Assembly: GCF_030704685.1 (NCBI RefSeq)
Contig: NZ_JAUZDX010000001.1
Coordinates: 648,285 to 712,284, forward strand
DNA length: 64,000 nt
Direction of reading: 5' to 3'
Source: Acidovorax sp. A1169
Lineage (GTDB): Bacteria; Pseudomonadota; Gammaproteobacteria; Burkholderiales; Burkholderiaceae_C
The notes below the pieces were generated by a model that made no database searches, was not told the DNA's origin, and saw only the letters and a program-made list of their open reading frames with translations. This document shows positions 18,284-28,350 of the stretch, piece by piece (the stretch's first letter is position 1; each line of letters starts with the position of its first letter). Made by a program: the position numbers and the translations under genes.

Positions 18284-19756
18284 ATGATGCCCAAGTTTGA
18301 TTGGAGTATGCTGCGCGCCCTCGCCGTTTCGGGCGTGGTGGCGACGGTGGCCAGCGTGGCGGTGCTGCCCCAGGGCGTGGCCATGGCGCAGTCCGCCGTG
18401 GTCCGGGGCTTGCCGGACTTCACTGACCTGGTGGACCAGGTTGGTCCGTCAGTGGTGAACATCCGAACGCGCGAGAAGGCGTCCGAGCGTTCGGGCGCCA
18501 ACGGCATGGACGAGGAGATGGCAGAGTTCTTCCGCCGCTTCGGCGTGCCGATTCCCAACGTGCCGCGCCAGCAGCGCCCCCAGCGTCCCCAGCAGGATGA
18601 GGAGGCGCAGCCGCGCGGCGTGGGCTCGGGCTTCATCCTCACGGCCGACGGCTTCGTGATGACGAATGCGCATGTGGTCGAGGGGGCCGAGGAAGTCATC
18701 GTCACGCTCACCGACAAGCGCGAATACAAGGCGCGCATCGTGGGTGCCGACAAGCGCACCGACGTGGCCGTGGTCAAGATCGAGGCCACCGGGCTGCCAG
18801 CGGTGAAGGTGGGCGATGTGAGCCGCCTCAAGGTGGGTGAGTGGGTTATGGCCATCGGCTCGCCTTTCGGCCTGGAGAACAGCGTGACTGCCGGCATCGT
18901 GAGCGCCAAGCAGCGCGACACGGGCGACTACCTGCCTTTCATCCAGACCGACGTGGCCATCAACCCCGGCAATTCCGGTGGCCCGCTGATCAACATGCGC
19001 GGCGAGGTGGTGGGGATCAACAGCCAGATCTACTCGCGCTCGGGCGGCTTCATGGGTATCTCGTTCGCGATTCCGATGGACGAAGCGATCCGCGTCAGCG
19101 AGCAGTTGCGCTCGTCGGGCCGCGTGACGCGTGGCCGCATTGGCGTGCAGATTGGCGCGGTGAGCAAGGACGTGGCCGAATCGATCGGCCTGGGCAAGTC
19201 GCAGGGCGCGATGGTGACAGGGGTGGAGTCGGGCTCGCCGGCCGACAAGGCGGGGGTCGAGGCAGGGGACATCATCACCCGCTTCGACGGCAAGCCCATC
19301 GAGAAGGTGGCCGACCTGCCGCGCCTGGTGGGCAACACCAAGCCCGGCACCAAGAGTGCCATCACGGTGTTCCGCCGCGGCAGCGCGCGCGACCTGTCCA
19401 TCACCATCGCCGAAATCGAACCCGACAAGCCGGTGGCCAAGGCGGTGGAGCGCGAGGAAAAGCCCAAGGCGTCGGCGGCAGCCCAGCAGCTCGGCCTGTC
19501 CGTGCTCGAACTCACCGATGCACAGAAGAAGGAGCTCAAGCTCAAGGGCGGCGTGGCCGTGGCATCGGCCACCGATGCCGCTGCGCGGGCGGGCCTGCGT
19601 GAAGGTGATGTGATCCTGTCCGTCGCCAACACGGAGATCGCGGGCCTCAAGGACTTCGAGGCGGTCGTGTCCAAGGCGGACAAGAGCAAGCCCTTGAGCC
19701 TGCTCTATCGCCGCGGCGAGTGGGCCCAGTATGCGGTGATCCGCCCTCTGCGCTGA
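18284..19756 (+). CDS. degP: Periplasmic serine endoprotease DegP/MucD (HtrA family)
   Basis: ATP-independent protease and chaperone that clears misfolded envelope proteins. 490 aa with a signal peptide ending near VAMAQS. The trypsin-like domain has the triad His (VMTNAHVVEGA), Asp (RTDVAVVKIEA) and Ser (NPGNSGGPLINM). Two PDZ domains follow, starting near RGRIGVQIGAVSKDV and QLGLSVLELTDAQ. The order rpoE-rseA-rseB-degP is the mucABD arrangement, so expression by RpoE is expected. Translation could begin at either of two adjacent ATGs (18284, 18287). Confidence 0.96.
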   Translation: MMPKFDWSMLRALAVSGVVATVASVAVLPQGVAMAQSAVVRGLPDFTDLVDQVGPSVVNIRTREKASERSGANGMDEEMAEFFRRFGVPIPNVPRQQRPQRPQQDEEAQPRGVGSGFILTADGFVMTNAHVVEGAEEVIVTLTDKREYKARIVGADKRTDVAVVKIEATGLPAVKVGDVSRLKVGEWVMAIGSPFGLENSVTAGIVSAKQRDTGDYLPFIQTDVAINPGNSGGPLINMRGEVVGINSQIYSRSGGFMGISFAIPMDEAIRVSEQLRSSGRVTRGRIGVQIGAVSKDVAESIGLGKSQGAMVTGVESGSPADKAGVEAGDIITRFDGKPIEKVADLPRLVGNTKPGTKSAITVFRRGSARDLSITIAEIEPDKPVAKAVEREEKPKASAAAQQLGLSVLELTDAQKKELKLKGGVAVASATDAAARAGLREGDVILSVANTEIAGLKDFEAVVSKADKSKPLSLLYRRGEWAQYAVIRPLR

Positions 19757-20093
19757 AGGAGGAGGTGCCCGGATTCAGAGGGGCAAAGGGGTGGTTCCCG
19801 CGGGCTATTCCCTCTGTATTTGATGGGGTTTTCCCAAAAAACTCCCCGGAAACGGGCGGTCTCTTGGGCCCTGAAAAAAACTTAGAGGTTAGCTTTCGCT
19901 AACTTTTGCTGCGGGGCATCAACCAGTTTCGATAGAATGCAGGGGTCTGTTCAACCGTTATGTGCATATTGAACGACTCCTGCCCCACCATGCGGGATGC
20001 ATCGTGTTCATGCACAGCTGATCCACAGCTCACCCACAAGTTGTTCATCATCGTGCGGGCTGGATCTGTGAATAAACTGTGTATAAAATCCCT
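19757..20093 (+). other. Non-coding stretch after degP
   Basis: No credible gene. It holds a small palindromic stem at 19885-19907 and two DnaA-box-like 9-mers: TGATCCACA at 20019-20027 (one mismatch to TTATCCACA) and TGTGAATAA at 20067-20075 (exact match to TTATNCACA on the minus strand). A -10-like TATAAA at 20082-20087 lies at its right end. Confidence 0.5.
19885..19907 (+). terminator. Short stem-loop, possible degP terminator
   Basis: GTTAGC (19888-19893) and GCTAAC (19898-19903) pair perfectly around TTTC and can extend by three pairs including G-U; TTTT follows. On the minus strand the loop reads GAAA and a T7 tract lies a few bases beyond, so it could also act in that direction. Confidence 0.35.
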
Positions 20094-20233
20094 GTTGCAG
20101 TCAGGCAACGACCCTTTTCGTGCCAGTGCCGGGCTGCTCCCGACCCGCTTTTTGCCTACAATGAAGATCCAACTATCGCAGTTGCCAATGATTGTTGGTT
20201 CAGGGCGCGTCGCCACTCGACGCGCCCTTTTTT
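20094..20233 (+). ncRNA. Putative small RNA or terminated lepA leader
   Basis: A -10-like TATAAA (20082-20087) predicts a start near 20094. There a 5-bp hairpin begins (GTTGC 20094-20098 / GCAAC 20105-20109). The transcript would end at the strong terminator at 20203-20233, about 140 nt in all. No ORF of convincing quality lies inside. A second -10-like TACAAT (20157-20162) could give a shorter form of about 65 nt. The -35 regions are poor. I do not recognise it as 6S or another named RNA; function unknown. Confidence 0.4.
20203..20233 (+). terminator. Strong intrinsic terminator upstream of lepA
   Basis: Perfect 10-bp stem GGGCGCGTCG (20203-20212) / CGACGCGCCC (20218-20227), loop CCACT, followed directly by T6. 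It lies 45 bp before the lepA start and more than 440 bp after the degP stop, so it more likely ends a short local transcript or attenuates lepA than terminates degP. Confidence 0.85.
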
Positions 20234-20277
20234 CTTGTGCGCGCCGTTTTAATTCAATTACTTGACGCTTCCCGTTG

Positions 20278-22086
20278 ATGAACCACATCAGAAATTTTTC
20301 CATCATTGCGCACATCGACCATGGCAAGTCGACGTTGGCCGACCGCTTGATCCAGCGATGCGGCGGCCTTGCGGACCGCGATATGGAGGCCCAGGTTCTG
20401 GACTCGATGGACATCGAGAAAGAGCGTGGGATAACCATCAAGGCGCAGACCGCTGCGCTGCAGTACAAGGCCCAGGATGGGCAGGTCTACAACCTCAATC
20501 TGATCGACACTCCGGGTCACGTTGACTTCTCGTACGAGGTGAGCCGTTCGCTGTCAGCATGCGAAGGCGCGCTGCTCGTCGTCGATGCCTCGCAGGGTGT
20601 CGAAGCACAGACCGTGGCCAATTGCTATACCGCGCTGGACCTCGGTGTGGAAGTGGTGCCGGTGCTCAACAAGATGGATCTGCCCAATGCCGATCCGGAG
20701 AATGCGAAGGCCGAGATCGAGGACGTGATCGGCATCGATGCTGAGCATGCGATCCCTTGCTCGGCCAAGACCGGCATGGGAATCGACGAGATCCTCGAAG
20801 CCATCGTGGCCAAGGTGCCTGCGCCGCGCGGCAATGCAGACGGTCCGCTGCGCGCGATGATCGTCGACAGCTGGTTCGACAGCTATGTAGGCGTGGTGAT
20901 GCTTGTGCGCGTGGTCGATGGCCGCCTGCTCAAGGGCGAGCGCATCAAGATGATGGCCAGCGAAGCGGTGTACAACGCGGACAATCTGGGTGTGTTCACC
21001 CCCGCCAACGAGCCGCGCAACTCGCTCGACGCGGGCCAGGTGGGCTACATCATCGCCGGCATCAAGGAGTTGCAGGCCGCCAAGGTGGGTGACACCATCA
21101 CCCTCGAAAAGAAGCTGCCCAACAATGCCGGCCCAGCCACTGAAGCGCTGCCGGGTTTCAAGGAAATCCAGCCCCAGGTGTTTGCGGGCCTGTACCCGAC
21201 GGAAGCCAGCGAGTACGACTCGCTGCGCGATGCGCTGGAAAAGCTCAAGCTCAACGACGCTTCGCTGCACTACGAGCCAGAGGTTAGCCAGGCGCTGGGT
21301 TTCGGTTTTCGCTGCGGCTTCCTGGGCCTGTTGCACATGGAGATCGTGCAGGAGCGCCTGGAGCGAGAATTCGACCAGGACCTGATCACCACCGCGCCCA
21401 GCGTGGTCTACCAGGTGGTCCGCGCCGATGGCGAGACCGTCATGGTCGAGAACCCCTCCAAGATGCCCGACCAAGGCCGTATGGAAGAGGTGCGCGAGCC
21501 CATCGTCACCGTGCACCTGTACATGCCCCAGGACTACGTGGGCCCGGTGATGACGCTGGCCAACCAGAAGCGCGGTGTGCAGATCAACATGGCCTACCAT
21601 GGCCGCCAGGTCATGCTGACCTATGAGATGCCACTGGGCGAGATCGTCCTGGACTTCTTCGACAAGCTCAAGTCCGTTTCGCGCGGCTATGCGTCGATGG
21701 ACTACGAGTTCAAGGAGTACCGCGCATCCGATGTGGTCAAGGTGGACATCCTGCTCAACGGCGAGAAGGTCGATGCGCTGTCCATCATCGTGCACCGTTC
21801 GCAGTCGCAGTACCGCGGCCGGGCCGTGGTGGGCAAGATGCGCGAGATCATCAGCCGCCAGATGTATGACGTGGCCATCCAGGCCGCCATCGGCGCCAAC
21901 ATCATCGCGCGCGAGACCATCAAGGCCCTGCGCAAGAACGTGCTGGCCAAGTGCTATGGCGGGGATATTTCCCGCAAGCGCAAGCTTCTGGAAAAGCAGA
22001 AGGCGGGCAAGAAGCGGATGAAGCAGATCGGTTCGGTCGAGGTGCCCCAGGAGGCCTTCCTCGCCATTTTGCAGGTGGAAGATTGA
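20278..22086 (+). CDS. lepA: Elongation factor 4 (LepA)
   Basis: Ribosome-associated translational GTPase implicated in initiation and back-translocation. 602 aa from the ATG at 20278, the normal LepA length; an in-frame TTG just before it is disregarded. G1 is [17 protein letters not shown]2 lies in [10 protein letters not shown]3 is [10 protein letters not shown] and G4 is NKMDLPNA. The LepA-specific C-terminal region ends with [20 protein letters not shown]. Its stop overlaps the lepB ATG by one base (TGATG), the usual lepA-lepB coupling. Confidence 0.98.
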   Translation: MNHIRNFSIIAHIDHGKSTLADRLIQRCGGLADRDMEAQVLDSMDIEKERGITIKAQTAALQYKAQDGQVYNLNLIDTPGHVDFSYEVSRSLSACEGALLVVDASQGVEAQTVANCYTALDLGVEVVPVLNKMDLPNADPENAKAEIEDVIGIDAEHAIPCSAKTGMGIDEILEAIVAKVPAPRGNADGPLRAMIVDSWFDSYVGVVMLVRVVDGRLLKGERIKMMASEAVYNADNLGVFTPANEPRNSLDAGQVGYIIAGIKELQAAKVGDTITLEKKLPNNAGPATEALPGFKEIQPQVFAGLYPTEASEYDSLRDALEKLKLNDASLHYEPEVSQALGFGFRCGFLGLLHMEIVQERLEREFDQDLITTAPSVVYQVVRADGETVMVENPSKMPDQGRMEEVREPIVTVHLYMPQDYVGPVMTLANQKRGVQINMAYHGRQVMLTYEMPLGEIVLDFFDKLKSVSRGYASMDYEFKEYRASDVVKVDILLNGEKVDALSIIVHRSQSQYRGRAVVGKMREIISRQMYDVAIQAAIGANIIARETIKALRKNVLAKCYGGDISRKRKLLEKQKAGKKRMKQIGSVEVPQEAFLAILQVED

Positions 22087-23054
22087 TGCAGTTCATGCAA
22101 ATTCTGACGGCCGCCATCCTGGCCGCCTTTCTTGGCTACGTGGGTTCCTGGTACTTTGGCCTCATCGAGGGCAATTTTGCGCTGCTGCTGTTCCTGGCCA
22201 CGGTGGTCACGGGCGCTTTCTGGCTGGCCGAGCGGCTGTACTTCCTGCCCCAGCGCCGCCGTGCAGCCCAGGCGATTGAAGACGCTGCCGTGCAGCGCCG
22301 GGCCGAACTGGACCGCATGGGCATCCAGAAGGTGGATCTGGATGTGCAGGAAGCCCAGGGGCGCCTGCTCATGCAGCCCTGGTGGCTGGACTGGACGGCC
22401 GGGCTGTTCCCGGTGATCGCAGCGGTGTTCGTGCTGCGCTCCTTTCTGTTCGAGCCGTTCAAGATTCCCTCCGGCTCGATGATCCCGACCTTGTTGGTAG
22501 GCGACCTGATCCTGGTGAACAAATTCACCTATGGCGTGCGCCTGCCGGTGATCAACACCAAGATCATCGAGGGCAACAAGCCCGCGCGCGGCGATGTCAT
22601 GGTGTTCCGCTACCCGCCGCAGCCCAGTCTGGACTACATCAAGCGCGTGATCGGCGTGCCGGGCGACGAAGTGGCGTACCTGAACAAGCGCCTCACCATC
22701 AACGGGCAGGTGGTACCCACCACGGCCGTCCCGGATTTTCTGGACGAAGTGAAGTACTACCCGCAACTCGAAGAGCAATTCGATGGCAAGGCACATCGGT
22801 TGCTGAACTATCCGGATGCTCCGGCCTTCATCCAGGGCGCGACCAGTTTTGCGTATCGTGACAACTGCCGCTACAGTGTTGAAGGCGTGGTGTGCAAAGT
22901 GCCGGAAGGCCACTATTTCATGATGGGAGACAACCGCGACAATTCGCTGGATTCTCGCTATTGGGGCTTTGTGCCCGACGCCAACATCGTGGGCAAGGCC
23001 TTTTTCGTCTGGATGAACTTCAGCAATCCCAGGCGCATTGGGTCTTTTCAATGA
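22086..23054 (+). CDS. lepB: Signal peptidase I
   Basis: Cleaves signal peptides from exported proteins at the outer face of the inner membrane. 322 aa with two N-terminal membrane segments (residues about 5-40) and a third hydrophobic stretch (LFPVIAAVFVLRSFLFEPF) before the active site. The Ser/Lys dyad is S131 in IPSGSMIPTLLVGD and K186 in YIKRVIGVPGDEV, spaced 55 residues as in E. coli LepB. The box MMGDNRDNSLDSRYWG is intact. Linked to lepA and rnc in the conserved order. Confidence 0.97.
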   Translation: MQFMQILTAAILAAFLGYVGSWYFGLIEGNFALLLFLATVVTGAFWLAERLYFLPQRRRAAQAIEDAAVQRRAELDRMGIQKVDLDVQEAQGRLLMQPWWLDWTAGLFPVIAAVFVLRSFLFEPFKIPSGSMIPTLLVGDLILVNKFTYGVRLPVINTKIIEGNKPARGDVMVFRYPPQPSLDYIKRVIGVPGDEVAYLNKRLTINGQVVPTTAVPDFLDEVKYYPQLEEQFDGKAHRLLNYPDAPAFIQGATSFAYRDNCRYSVEGVVCKVPEGHYFMMGDNRDNSLDSRYWGFVPDANIVGKAFFVWMNFSNPRRIGSFQ

Positions 23055-23096
23055 TCCATGGCCTGTTTTAATCAGTAAGTACGGAGAGGGGAGAGT

Positions 23097-23462
23097 ATGT
23101 ATTCCAACCGTTTTGCCAGCCGTTCGCGCCAGCGTGGTCTGTCTTTCATTGGCGTGATTTTCATCGGGCTGATCTGCGTGGCGGCGTTTGCCATCGGCGG
23201 GCAGTCTGTGCCTATCTTTTTGGAGTACCAGGCCATCAACAAGGCGGCCACCAAGGCCGCCAGGGAAGAGACCACAGTTGGAGGAATACGCGGTGCCTTT
23301 GATCGTGCGGGTACTATCGATGACATCAGTTCCGTCAAGGGGAAGGACCTGGAGATTACGAAGCGCGGCGATAAAAATGTGGTGAGCTTCAAGTATTCAC
23401 GCGAGATTCCCCTCGCTGGTCCGGCTTATCTCGTCTACCGCTTCGAGGGACAGACCAAGTAG
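23097..23462 (+). CDS. DUF4845 membrane protein
   Basis: 121-aa protein of unknown function found between lepB and rnc in many beta- and gammaproteobacteria. The N-terminus [20 protein letters not shown] is one membrane segment preceded by basic residues, resembling the start of a type IV pilin-like protein. A small soluble domain follows ([20 protein letters not shown], then [20 protein letters not shown]). GGAGAG-type purines precede the ATG. The stop TAG shares one base with the GTG start of rnc, so the two are likely translated together. Confidence 0.9.
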   Translation: MYSNRFASRSRQRGLSFIGVIFIGLICVAAFAIGGQSVPIFLEYQAINKAATKAAREETTVGGIRGAFDRAGTIDDISSVKGKDLEITKRGDKNVVSFKYSREIPLAGPAYLVYRFEGQTK

Positions 23463-24145
23463 TGTCCCCCAGTCTTCTTGCGCTGCAGGACCGCCTGCAG
23501 CACCTCTTTTCCGATCCCTCGCTGCTGCAACGTGCCATCACGCACCGCAGCTTTTCGGCCGACCACAATGAGCGGTTGGAGTTCCTGGGGGACTCCGTCC
23601 TGAACCTTGCGGTTGCGAGCCTGCTGTACCAGCGCCTGGGGTCCCTGCCTGAAGGTGATCTCTCGCGTGTGCGGGCCAACCTGGTCAAGCAGGACACCCT
23701 GCACCAGTTGGCCCTGCGCCTGCGTGTGTCCGAGGTGTTGAGACTCGGTGAGGGTGAATCCAAATCCGGTGGCCACCAGCGCCCTTCGATCCTTGCCGAT
23801 GCGCTGGAGGCGCTGATCGGCGCGGTCTACCTCGACGCCGGTTACATCCAGGCCGAAGCCCTGGTGCACCGCCTGTTCCAGGCCATGGAGATCAACCCGC
23901 AGATGCAGGCCGCGTCCAAGGACCCGAAGACCGCGTTGCAGGAGTGGCTCCAGGGCCGCAAAATGAAGCTTCCGCAGTATGCCGTCGTGGCCACCGTGGG
24001 GGCGGCGCACCGCCAGACCTTCGATGTCGAGTGCGATATTCCCGAACTGGGCCTGATAGAGCGTGGCATTGGCGGCTCCCGCCGTGCCGGTGAGCAGGCT
24101 GCGGCAGCGGCCATGCTTGCCACACTGAAAGCAAAGAATCTATGA
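23462..24145 (+). CDS. rnc: Ribonuclease III
   Basis: Double-strand-specific endoribonuclease that processes rRNA precursors and regulates mRNAs. 227 aa starting at a GTG that overlaps the previous stop. The signature [19 protein letters not shown] is complete, and the second catalytic cluster is [15 protein letters not shown]. The C-terminal double-stranded RNA-binding domain runs from [20 protein letters not shown] to [15 protein letters not shown]. It overlaps era by 4 nt, as in the classic rnc-era operon. Confidence 0.98.
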   Translation: MSPSLLALQDRLQHLFSDPSLLQRAITHRSFSADHNERLEFLGDSVLNLAVASLLYQRLGSLPEGDLSRVRANLVKQDTLHQLALRLRVSEVLRLGEGESKSGGHQRPSILADALEALIGAVYLDAGYIQAEALVHRLFQAMEINPQMQAASKDPKTALQEWLQGRKMKLPQYAVVATVGAAHRQTFDVECDIPELGLIERGIGGSRRAGEQAAAAAMLATLKAKNL

Positions 24146-25158
24146 ACGACGACAACGCCACCAACGACACGGCGGGCGATGCCGGTACCCCTGCAGACCA
24201 TCCCCAAACCCCGGGGGATCTGGATGCCATGCTGGCGGCTGCAGGTGCGCCTGCGGCCGTGCCGGGCCAGCGCTGCGGCGTGATCGCCATTGTCGGCAAG
24301 CCCAACGTGGGCAAGTCCACCCTGCTCAATGCACTGGTGGGGCAAAAGATCAGCATCACCTCGCGCAAGGCGCAGACCACGCGCCACCGCATCACGGGCA
24401 TCCGCACGCGCGAGCAGACCCAGTTCGTCTTTGTCGACACCCCGGGTTTTCAGACCCGGCATGCCACGGCCCTGAACAAGTCGCTCAACAAGACGGTGAT
24501 GGGTGCCATCGGCGACGTGGACCTGATCCTCTTCGTCGTGGAGGCGGGCAATTTCACGCTGGCCGACGCCAAGGTGCTGTCGCTGTTCAAGCCCGGCATT
24601 CCTACCTTGCTGATCGCCAACAAGCTCGACATGGTCAACCGCCGTGCCGAACTGGCGCCCTGGCTCAAGAGCATGCAGGAGCGCCACCCGTTCGCTGAAT
24701 TCGTGCCCATGTCGGCCAAGAACAAGGGCGACATCGAGCGCCTCTTCGGCATCTGCGCCAAGTACCTGCCCGAGCAGGCTTGGTGGTACGGCGAGGACGA
24801 ACTCACCGACCGCAGCGAGAAATTCCTGGCCGGCGAAACCGTGCGCGAAAAGCTGTTCCGCTTCACGGGTGACGAGTTGCCTTACACCTCCACTGTGGTC
24901 ATCGACAAGTTCGAGGAAGAGGCGAGCAAGCAGCACAAGCGCCTCGTGAAGATCGCCGCCACCATCGTGGTCGAGCGCGACAACCACAAGATGATGGTCA
25001 TCGGGGACAAGGGCGAACGCCTGAAGCGCATCGGCACCGAAGCCCGCCAGGAGCTCGAAAAGCTCATGGATGCCAAGGTGTTCCTGGAGCTGTGGGTCAA
25101 GGTGCGCTCGGGCTGGGCCGATGACGAGGCGCGCGTGCGCTCCTTCGGCTACGAGTGA
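24142..25158 (+). CDS. era: GTPase Era
   Basis: Essential GTPase that binds the 3' end of 16S rRNA during 30S assembly. 338 aa. G1 is [21 protein letters not shown]3 is [11 protein letters not shown] and G4 is [10 protein letters not shown]. The C-terminal KH domain contains [20 protein letters not shown]. Compared with E. coli Era (about 300 aa, G1 near residue 15), this protein has an extra N-terminal stretch of about 35-40 residues rich in Asn, Asp, Ala and Pro. The frame is fixed by the 4-nt overlap with rnc, but a start further in cannot be excluded. Confidence 0.97.
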   Translation: MNDDNATNDTAGDAGTPADHPQTPGDLDAMLAAAGAPAAVPGQRCGVIAIVGKPNVGKSTLLNALVGQKISITSRKAQTTRHRITGIRTREQTQFVFVDTPGFQTRHATALNKSLNKTVMGAIGDVDLILFVVEAGNFTLADAKVLSLFKPGIPTLLIANKLDMVNRRAELAPWLKSMQERHPFAEFVPMSAKNKGDIERLFGICAKYLPEQAWWYGEDELTDRSEKFLAGETVREKLFRFTGDELPYTSTVVIDKFEEEASKQHKRLVKIAATIVVERDNHKMMVIGDKGERLKRIGTEARQELEKLMDAKVFLELWVKVRSGWADDEARVRSFGYE

Positions 25159-25226
25159 GGATGGCCGCTTCGGTGCTCATCCGTGCAGAGGCGCCTTGGT
25201 GCCTGTGGCGTGGCTGAAAGCCGCCC

Positions 25227-25994
25227 ATGGCCGTTGCCAAGCGCATTTCCGATGAACCGGCCTTCGTGCTGCACAGCTACGACTGGAGCGAGTCGAGCCT
25301 GATCCTGGAGGTATTCTGCCGCCGCCAGGGTCGTGTGGCCCTGGTCGCCAAGGGTGCCAAGAAGCCCACCTCCAACTTTCGCCCTGTGCTGCTGCCCCTG
25401 CAGCCGCTCCTGCTCACTTACACCCTGTCGGGCGATGGCTCAGCCGACATCCACACGCTCAAGGGCGCAGAGTGGGTGGGCGGGCATGTCATGCCGACGG
25501 GTGACGCCTTGTTGTCGGGCATGTACCTCAACGAATTGCTGCTGCGCCTGCTGGCGCGGGCCGATGCACACACTGCGCTGTTCGATGACTATGCCGGCGT
25601 GGTGCGCGTGCTGGCCAGCGAGCATGGCGACGCGCTCGAACCCGTGCTGCGCAGCTTCGAGCTACTGCTGCTGCGCGAGATCGGGCTTTTGCCCAGCCTG
25701 GATGCGCAGACCATGACCCTGGAGCCCTTGCACCCCGGCACGCGCTACACGCTGGTGGCCGAAGGGGGGTTGCGTACGGCCTCATCTGGCGATCGCGTCG
25801 CGCTGCCCGGCAGCCAGTGGCAGGCCCTGCAGGCGGCACTGGACAGCAATGCATCCAGCTACACCGCCACCTTGCGCGCCTGCGCTCCGGTGGCCGCCGA
25901 GCTCAAGCCCCAGTTGCGGGCGCTCTTGCAATACCATTGCGGCAGTCCCACGCTGCGCACGCGCCAGCTCATGATGGATCTGCAGTCTCTCTGA
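25227..25994 (+). CDS. recO: DNA repair protein RecO
   Basis: Recombination mediator that with RecR loads RecA on SSB-coated DNA. 255 aa. The N-terminal OB-fold region has [20 protein letters not shown] and [20 protein letters not shown]. The helical domain includes [20 protein letters not shown], and [19 protein letters not shown] is the usual RecO motif. No CxxC zinc motif is present, as in E. coli RecO. It stands 68 bp after era and 14 bp before pdxJ, the standard order. Confidence 0.95.
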   Translation: MAVAKRISDEPAFVLHSYDWSESSLILEVFCRRQGRVALVAKGAKKPTSNFRPVLLPLQPLLLTYTLSGDGSADIHTLKGAEWVGGHVMPTGDALLSGMYLNELLLRLLARADAHTALFDDYAGVVRVLASEHGDALEPVLRSFELLLLREIGLLPSLDAQTMTLEPLHPGTRYTLVAEGGLRTASSGDRVALPGSQWQALQAALDSNASSYTATLRACAPVAAELKPQLRALLQYHCGSPTLRTRQLMMDLQSL

Positions 25995-26008
25995 CCCCTA
26001 CATACCGC

Positions 26009-26767
26009 ATGCCACACCCCACGCCGCACCGTACCGCCCTGTCGGTCAACGTCAACAAGGTCGCCCTGGTGCGCAACACGCGCCACCTGGGCATTCCCAG
26101 CGTCACGCGTGCGGCCCAGCTGTGCCTTGAAGCCGGCGCGCGGGGCATCACCGTGCATCCCCGTCCGGACGAACGCCACATCCGCAGCCATGACGTGTTC
26201 GAGCTGGCCGAGCTGATGAAGGCTTGGCCCGATCGGGAATACAACATCGAGGGCAACCCCTCGCAGAACCTCATGGACTTTATCCGCCAAGTGCGCCCGC
26301 ACCAGGCCACCTTCGTGCCCGACAGCGAAGACCAGTTCACCAGCGACCATGGGTGGGGCTTCCCGCAGGATGCCGAGCGCCTGGCGCCTCTGATTGCAGA
26401 GTGCAAGGCCCTGGGTGTTCGCGTGAGCCTGTTCATGGACCCGGCGCCCGAGGCCATGGCCGCCGCCAAGGCCGTGGGGGCTGATCGCGTCGAGCTTTAC
26501 ACCGAGCCTTATGCCGCCGCCTGGGGAACCTCCGGGCAGGCCTTGCAGTTGGAGCGCTACCGCGCTGCCGCCCAGGCCGCGCTCGATGCCGGGCTGGGCG
26601 TCAATGCCGGGCACGACCTGAACCGCGACAACCTCACCGCCTTTGTGCGCGAGGTGCCGGGTGTGCTGGAGGTGTCCATCGGCCACGCGCTGATCGCCGA
26701 TGCATTGGAGCTGGGCTATGCCGCCACCGTGCAGGCCTACAACGCCTGCATCGCCGCAGCAGGCTGA
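26009..26767 (+). CDS. pdxJ: Pyridoxine 5'-phosphate synthase
   Basis: Condenses 3-amino-2-oxopropyl phosphate with 1-deoxyxylulose 5-phosphate to form pyridoxine phosphate. 252 aa from the ATG at 26009; a longer open frame upstream lies inside recO and is discounted. The TIM-barrel motifs are [48 protein letters not shown] and [13 protein letters not shown]. Supplies PLP for enzymes encoded here, including TrpB and the DegT aminotransferase. Confidence 0.97.
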   Translation: MPHPTPHRTALSVNVNKVALVRNTRHLGIPSVTRAAQLCLEAGARGITVHPRPDERHIRSHDVFELAELMKAWPDREYNIEGNPSQNLMDFIRQVRPHQATFVPDSEDQFTSDHGWGFPQDAERLAPLIAECKALGVRVSLFMDPAPEAMAAAKAVGADRVELYTEPYAAAWGTSGQALQLERYRAAAQAALDAGLGVNAGHDLNRDNLTAFVREVPGVLEVSIGHALIADALELGYAATVQAYNACIAAAG

Positions 26768-26777
26768 GCGCCTTGCC

Positions 26778-27173
26778 ATGATCTACGGCATCGGAACCGA
26801 TATCTGCGACGTGCGCCGTATCCAGGCCAGCCTGGAACGCCATGGCGACCGCTTCGCCGAGAAGGTACTGTCCCAGGGCGAACTCGCCACCTGGCGTGCG
26901 CGCACGGCCCGCTGGCCGGACCGGGGCCTGCGCTACCTGGCCACCCGCTTTTCTGCCAAGGAGGCTTTCAGCAAGGCCATTGGCCTTGGAATGCGCATGC
27001 CCATGACCTGGCGCCACTGCGAGGTGGCCAAGCTGCCCTCGGGTCAGCCTGTGATCGTGCTGCATGGCGCGCTCAAGGAATGGTTCGATGAGCGCGGCCT
27101 GCAGGCCCACCTGAGCGTCACGGACGAGACGGACTACGCGGCCAGCTTCTGCGTGGTTGAAAAAGCCCCCTGA
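26778..27173 (+). CDS. acpS: Holo-ACP synthase
   Basis: Transfers phosphopantetheine from CoA to apo-ACP, activating AcpP. 131 aa from the ATG at 26778. [16 protein letters not shown] contains the metal-binding Asp, and [16 protein letters not shown] contains the catalytic Glu/Lys box. [18 protein letters not shown] closes the fold. It follows pdxJ by 10 bp in the standard recO-pdxJ-acpS order. Confidence 0.96.
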   Translation: MIYGIGTDICDVRRIQASLERHGDRFAEKVLSQGELATWRARTARWPDRGLRYLATRFSAKEAFSKAIGLGMRMPMTWRHCEVAKLPSGQPVIVLHGALKEWFDERGLQAHLSVTDETDYAASFCVVEKAP

Positions 27174-27238
27174 TTTCCGTCGGCAGTCAGCTCTCAGCGT
27201 GGCCGCCCAGTTTCCATCCCTTCTGATTTCACAAGCCC

Positions 27239-28348
27239 ATGACCGAACACGCACCCGTCATCCTCGATGTGGCCGGCACCGCGCTCAGCGCCGACGACCG
27301 CCGCCGCCTGGCCCACCCGCTCACCGGCGGCGTGATCCTGTTCGCCCGCAACTGGGAAAACCGGGCCCAGTTGCTGGCCCTGACCAGTGCGATCAAGGCT
27401 GTGCGCGATGATCTGCTGGTCTGCGTGGACCATGAAGGCGGGCGCGTGCAGCGCTTTCGCACCGATGGCTTCACCCACCTGCCGCCCATGCGCGCCCTGG
27501 GCGAGATGTGGATGGACGATGGCAAGGGCGCCAAAGCGGTTGCCGGCAGCGGCGCCCTGCGCGCCACCAATGCCGCCACCGCCGCAGGCTATGTGCTGGG
27601 CACTGAACTGCGCGCCTGCGGCGTGGATTTTTCGTTCACACCAGTCCTTGACCTCGACTGGCAGGACGAAGGCGCCGGCTCGCGCAGTGGCGTGATTGGC
27701 GACCGCTCCTTCCACCGCGATCCGCGCGTCGTGGCCCTGCTCGCCAAGAGCCTCATGCACGGACTGCTGCAGGCCGGCATGGCCAATTGCGGCAAGCATT
27801 TCCCTGGCCATGGTTTCGTCAAGGCCGACTCGCACACCGAGGTGCCGGTGGACACGCGCAGCCTCAAGGCCATCCTGGCCGACGATGCGGCCCCCTACCC
27901 CTGGCTCAGCAGCACGCTCACCAGCGTGATGCCGGCCCACGTGATCTACCCCAAGGTGGACAGCCGCCCCGCCGGGTTCTCCCAACGCTGGCTGCAGGAC
28001 ATCCTGCGCCGCGAGATGCGCTTTGATGGCGCAATCTTCAGTGACGACCTGAGCATGGAAGGGGCGCGCCGCCTCGATGGCCAACTGGTCAGCTACACCG
28101 ATGGTGCCCTGGCCGCGCTGGGGGCTGGCTGCGATCTGGTGCTGCTGTGCAACCAGAGCGTGGGCGATGGCAAGGCCGTGGACGAACTGCTGGGCGGCCT
28201 GGCGGATGCGCAGGCCCGGGGCCGCTGGCAGCCCAGTGTGGACAGCGAGTCGCGCCGCATCGCCCTGCTGCCCGAGACCCTTCCCCAGGCCTGGGACGAC
28301 CTGATGTACCAGCCGGCCTACCTGCAGGCGCTGGACTTGCTGCCCTGA
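27239..28348 (+). CDS. nagZ: Beta-N-acetylhexosaminidase NagZ
   Basis: Cytoplasmic glycoside hydrolase family 3 enzyme that removes GlcNAc from anhydro-muropeptides during peptidoglycan recycling. 369 aa, longer than the 341 aa of E. coli NagZ. The signature CGKHFPGHGFVKADSH holds the catalytic His loop, and the nucleophile Asp lies in AIFSDDLSMEGARRL. LDVAGTALSADDRRRL and GVILFARNW near the N-terminus are typical. It ends 15 bp from a convergent gene, with a shared hairpin. Confidence 0.95.
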   Translation: MTEHAPVILDVAGTALSADDRRRLAHPLTGGVILFARNWENRAQLLALTSAIKAVRDDLLVCVDHEGGRVQRFRTDGFTHLPPMRALGEMWMDDGKGAKAVAGSGALRATNAATAAGYVLGTELRACGVDFSFTPVLDLDWQDEGAGSRSGVIGDRSFHRDPRVVALLAKSLMHGLLQAGMANCGKHFPGHGFVKADSHTEVPVDTRSLKAILADDAAPYPWLSSTLTSVMPAHVIYPKVDSRPAGFSQRWLQDILRREMRFDGAIFSDDLSMEGARRLDGQLVSYTDGALAALGAGCDLVLLCNQSVGDGKAVDELLGGLADAQARGRWQPSVDSESRRIALLPETLPQAWDDLMYQPAYLQALDLLP

Positions 28349-28350
28349 GC

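Noticed and set aside
20019..20075. Replication origin suggested by DnaA-box-like sites
   Set aside because: Too few sites, no AT-rich unwinding region and no dnaA/dnaN or gidA neighbours.
20094..20233. 6S RNA as identity of the transcript before lepA
   Set aside because: The ends do not pair with each other and the length is short for 6S, so only an unnamed candidate RNA is reported.
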